Shown in pieces: positions 63,080 through 64,000 of a stretch of DNA of 64,000 nucleotides. The notes beneath the pieces were generated by a model, which saw only the letters and a program-made list of their open reading frames with translations, searched no databases and was not told the DNA's origin. The position numbers and the translations under genes were made by a program. The stretch comes from Bostrychus sinensis (lineage: Eukaryota > Chordata > Actinopteri > Gobiiformes > Eleotridae): positions 2,939,609-3,003,608 of the forward strand of contig CM036245.1 of the NCBI GenBank assembly GCA_020698575.1, in the 5' to 3' direction. Every line of letters starts with the position of its first letter. Position 1 is the first letter of the stretch.

Positions 63080-63341
63080 GAAGGTCAGGTCCTTCAGGCT
63101 GACCACCCACAGCTGATAAAGACACGTCACAGCAGTCAGGTGACACTTCTGAGGGAGACTGTTGGTGTCAGTCGAAACATGACAAGGTAAAGGAAACATC
63201 AGTCAGACTTCAGCAGAAACCTGCTGTACCAAGGTCCAATGGGAGAGAGGAGGCTCTCTCTGGGTCAAGAACAAAAATGTCAACAGCCTGTTTTTGACTC
63301 TGATCACTTGAATCTCACACAGACCCACACACACACACTGA

Positions 63342-63344
63342 CCC

Positions 63345-63361
<17 letters not shown>
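63342..63361. repeat. Poly-C run between CA repeats
   Basis: Twenty consecutive C bases are flanked by short (CA)n stretches (63327-63340 and 63361-63378). Such a run is likely to be length-polymorphic and prone to sequencing error. Confidence 0.95.
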
Positions 63362-63375
<14 letters not shown>

Positions 63376-63378
63376 ACA

Positions 63379-63941
63379 GAAGAGTATTCTCAGGTTCACT
63401 GACTCCACTTGTTTATAAACAGAGCTCATTTGGCCTTTTTATACATGAGTTTCACAGACTCTCTCATGACCACACAAACAGAATATATTCTCAGCCACAC
63501 TCCCACCGCTCTGTTACATCGATCCTAACACACCAAGACCAATTTATTGGTGTTCAGTGTTTTTATTCCCATGCATTTTGCAAGGTAGAAGAAAAACAGC
63601 ATAGAAAATGCATACAGAAAACGGAAAACAGAAAATGCATATCTCCTGTTCTATACACCTTAGAACAGAGTGGGTCATGGCATTTTAAACACCAGCTAAA
63701 AAAAAAATATTCTGGCCAAGTTTCTCACCAACAGCTTTTAAACTGACTGATTTATTATGGATCAAAAAAGTAAAAACAGCAAAAAGTACGCGTTTGGACC
63801 CTAGGGTGCCCAGAGGGTTAAGATGATTCAAATGATTCATTTACCTCGTGGCCATTTGATTTTTGCTTTATAATAATAAATCCAAAATCAGAAAACAACT
63901 ATTTCCTGTTTTCCAATCAAAAACCTAAACTTATTTCTGCT
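63379..63941. other. Spacer, nothing recognised
   Basis: A/T-rich; no gene or element end identified. Confidence 0.4.
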
Positions 63942-64000
63942 GATGGCTGGTCTCTATACGACCGCAGCAGGAGCTTGGTTCACTGCAGTAAGTCCAGACC
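63942..64000 (+). mobile_element. RTE-like LINE fragment, cut by the window end
   Basis: GCTGGTCTCTATACGACCGC, then AGCAGGAGCTTGGTTCACTG, closely matches 3945-4005, the diverged RTE fragment. It corresponds to the LYxRSRSLVH part of the reverse transcriptase. It runs off the window. Confidence 0.6.

Larger units (their letters stand above)
62188..63325. repeat. Foldback element with about 280-bp arms
   Basis: The left arm 62188-62492 and right arm 63052-63325 are imperfect inverted repeats. Shared phrases (one in each orientation) include GTGATCAGAGTCAAA, GACCCAGAGAGAGCCTCCTC, CATTGGACCTTGGTACAGCA and CTGCTGTGACGTGTCTTTAT. The spacer of about 560 bp has RTE sequence on minus (62493-62670: SLVTRRKLGVKLLLLYIERI) and a short tandem repeat. 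The element type is unassigned. Confidence 0.75.

Noticed and set aside
63327..63378. Z-DNA or regulatory CA/C tract
   Set aside because: It is a plain microsatellite with a poly-C run; nothing links it to a gene.

Overview
The window looks like teleost fish DNA. Its only host genes are seven-transmembrane olfactory receptors (ORs) of one closely related fish-type family. Almost everything else is fish-typical transposable elements: Rex3/RTE and Rex1/CR1-like LINEs, a PHD-finger LINE, Ty3/gypsy, DIRS, Tc1, piggyBac, several hAT and TTAA-target elements, and a decayed Polinton/Maverick. I saw no rRNA, tRNA gene, CRISPR or bacterial-type operon. No species is claimed.

The backbone is a degraded tandem OR array, nearly all on the minus strand. 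Two ORs are intact (27363-28316 and 35683-36636). One has a single-base frameshift (4198-5155) and one has three (60089-61048). The rest are broken: 56-2970 (split by Rex3), 31023-31855 (N-terminal deletion), 41830-42234 (deletion joined to its own upstream DNA), and terminal relics near 22.85, 23.2 and 48.03 kb. About 0.5-1 kb upstream of the receptors lies a conserved block of roughly 130-260 bp, seen seven times. It marks old duplication units even where the gene is gone.

Region by region: 0-6 kb holds an OR broken by a Rex3 whose 5' half is inverted, then a near-intact OR. 6-16 kb holds a hAT with 8-bp target duplications carrying a Rex1-like LINE, a second GC-rich hAT, a third hAT-like element and a minisatellite. 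16.1-22.3 kb is a Polinton remnant: integrase, capsid proteins, a basic core peptide and protease on plus; two small proteins, packaging ATPase and DNA polymerase B on minus. All are broken except one small minus-strand frame. 22.8-31.9 kb holds OR relics, a Rex3, a 1,000-bp hAT whose empty site survives elsewhere in the window, an intact OR, and an inverted duplication. 32-35.6 kb holds a Rex3 and short repeats ending in a CTCGGGCCTAATA-like motif. 35.7-42.3 kb holds the second intact OR, a Tc1 element with a minisatellite grown inside its transposase, a piggyBac inserted in the Tc1 terminal repeat, and an OR fragment. 43-59 kb is a TE graveyard: gypsy with a 908-bp TTAA element, a second gypsy with its 5' LTR, a nearly complete two-ORF LINE, the orphan 3' end of a piggyBac, and a DIRS fragment. 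60-64 kb holds the last OR, a foldback repeat and RTE scraps.

I did not find a convincing new biological system. The strongest observations are structural: the twin-primed Rex3, the Tc1-derived minisatellite, the split piggyBac-in-Tc1 composite, the paralogous empty site for a hAT, the repeated OR upstream block, and TTAA insertions into genes of older elements. All similarity calls come from reading the sequence against remembered families. No database search was run, and boundaries without a stated target duplication are approximate.
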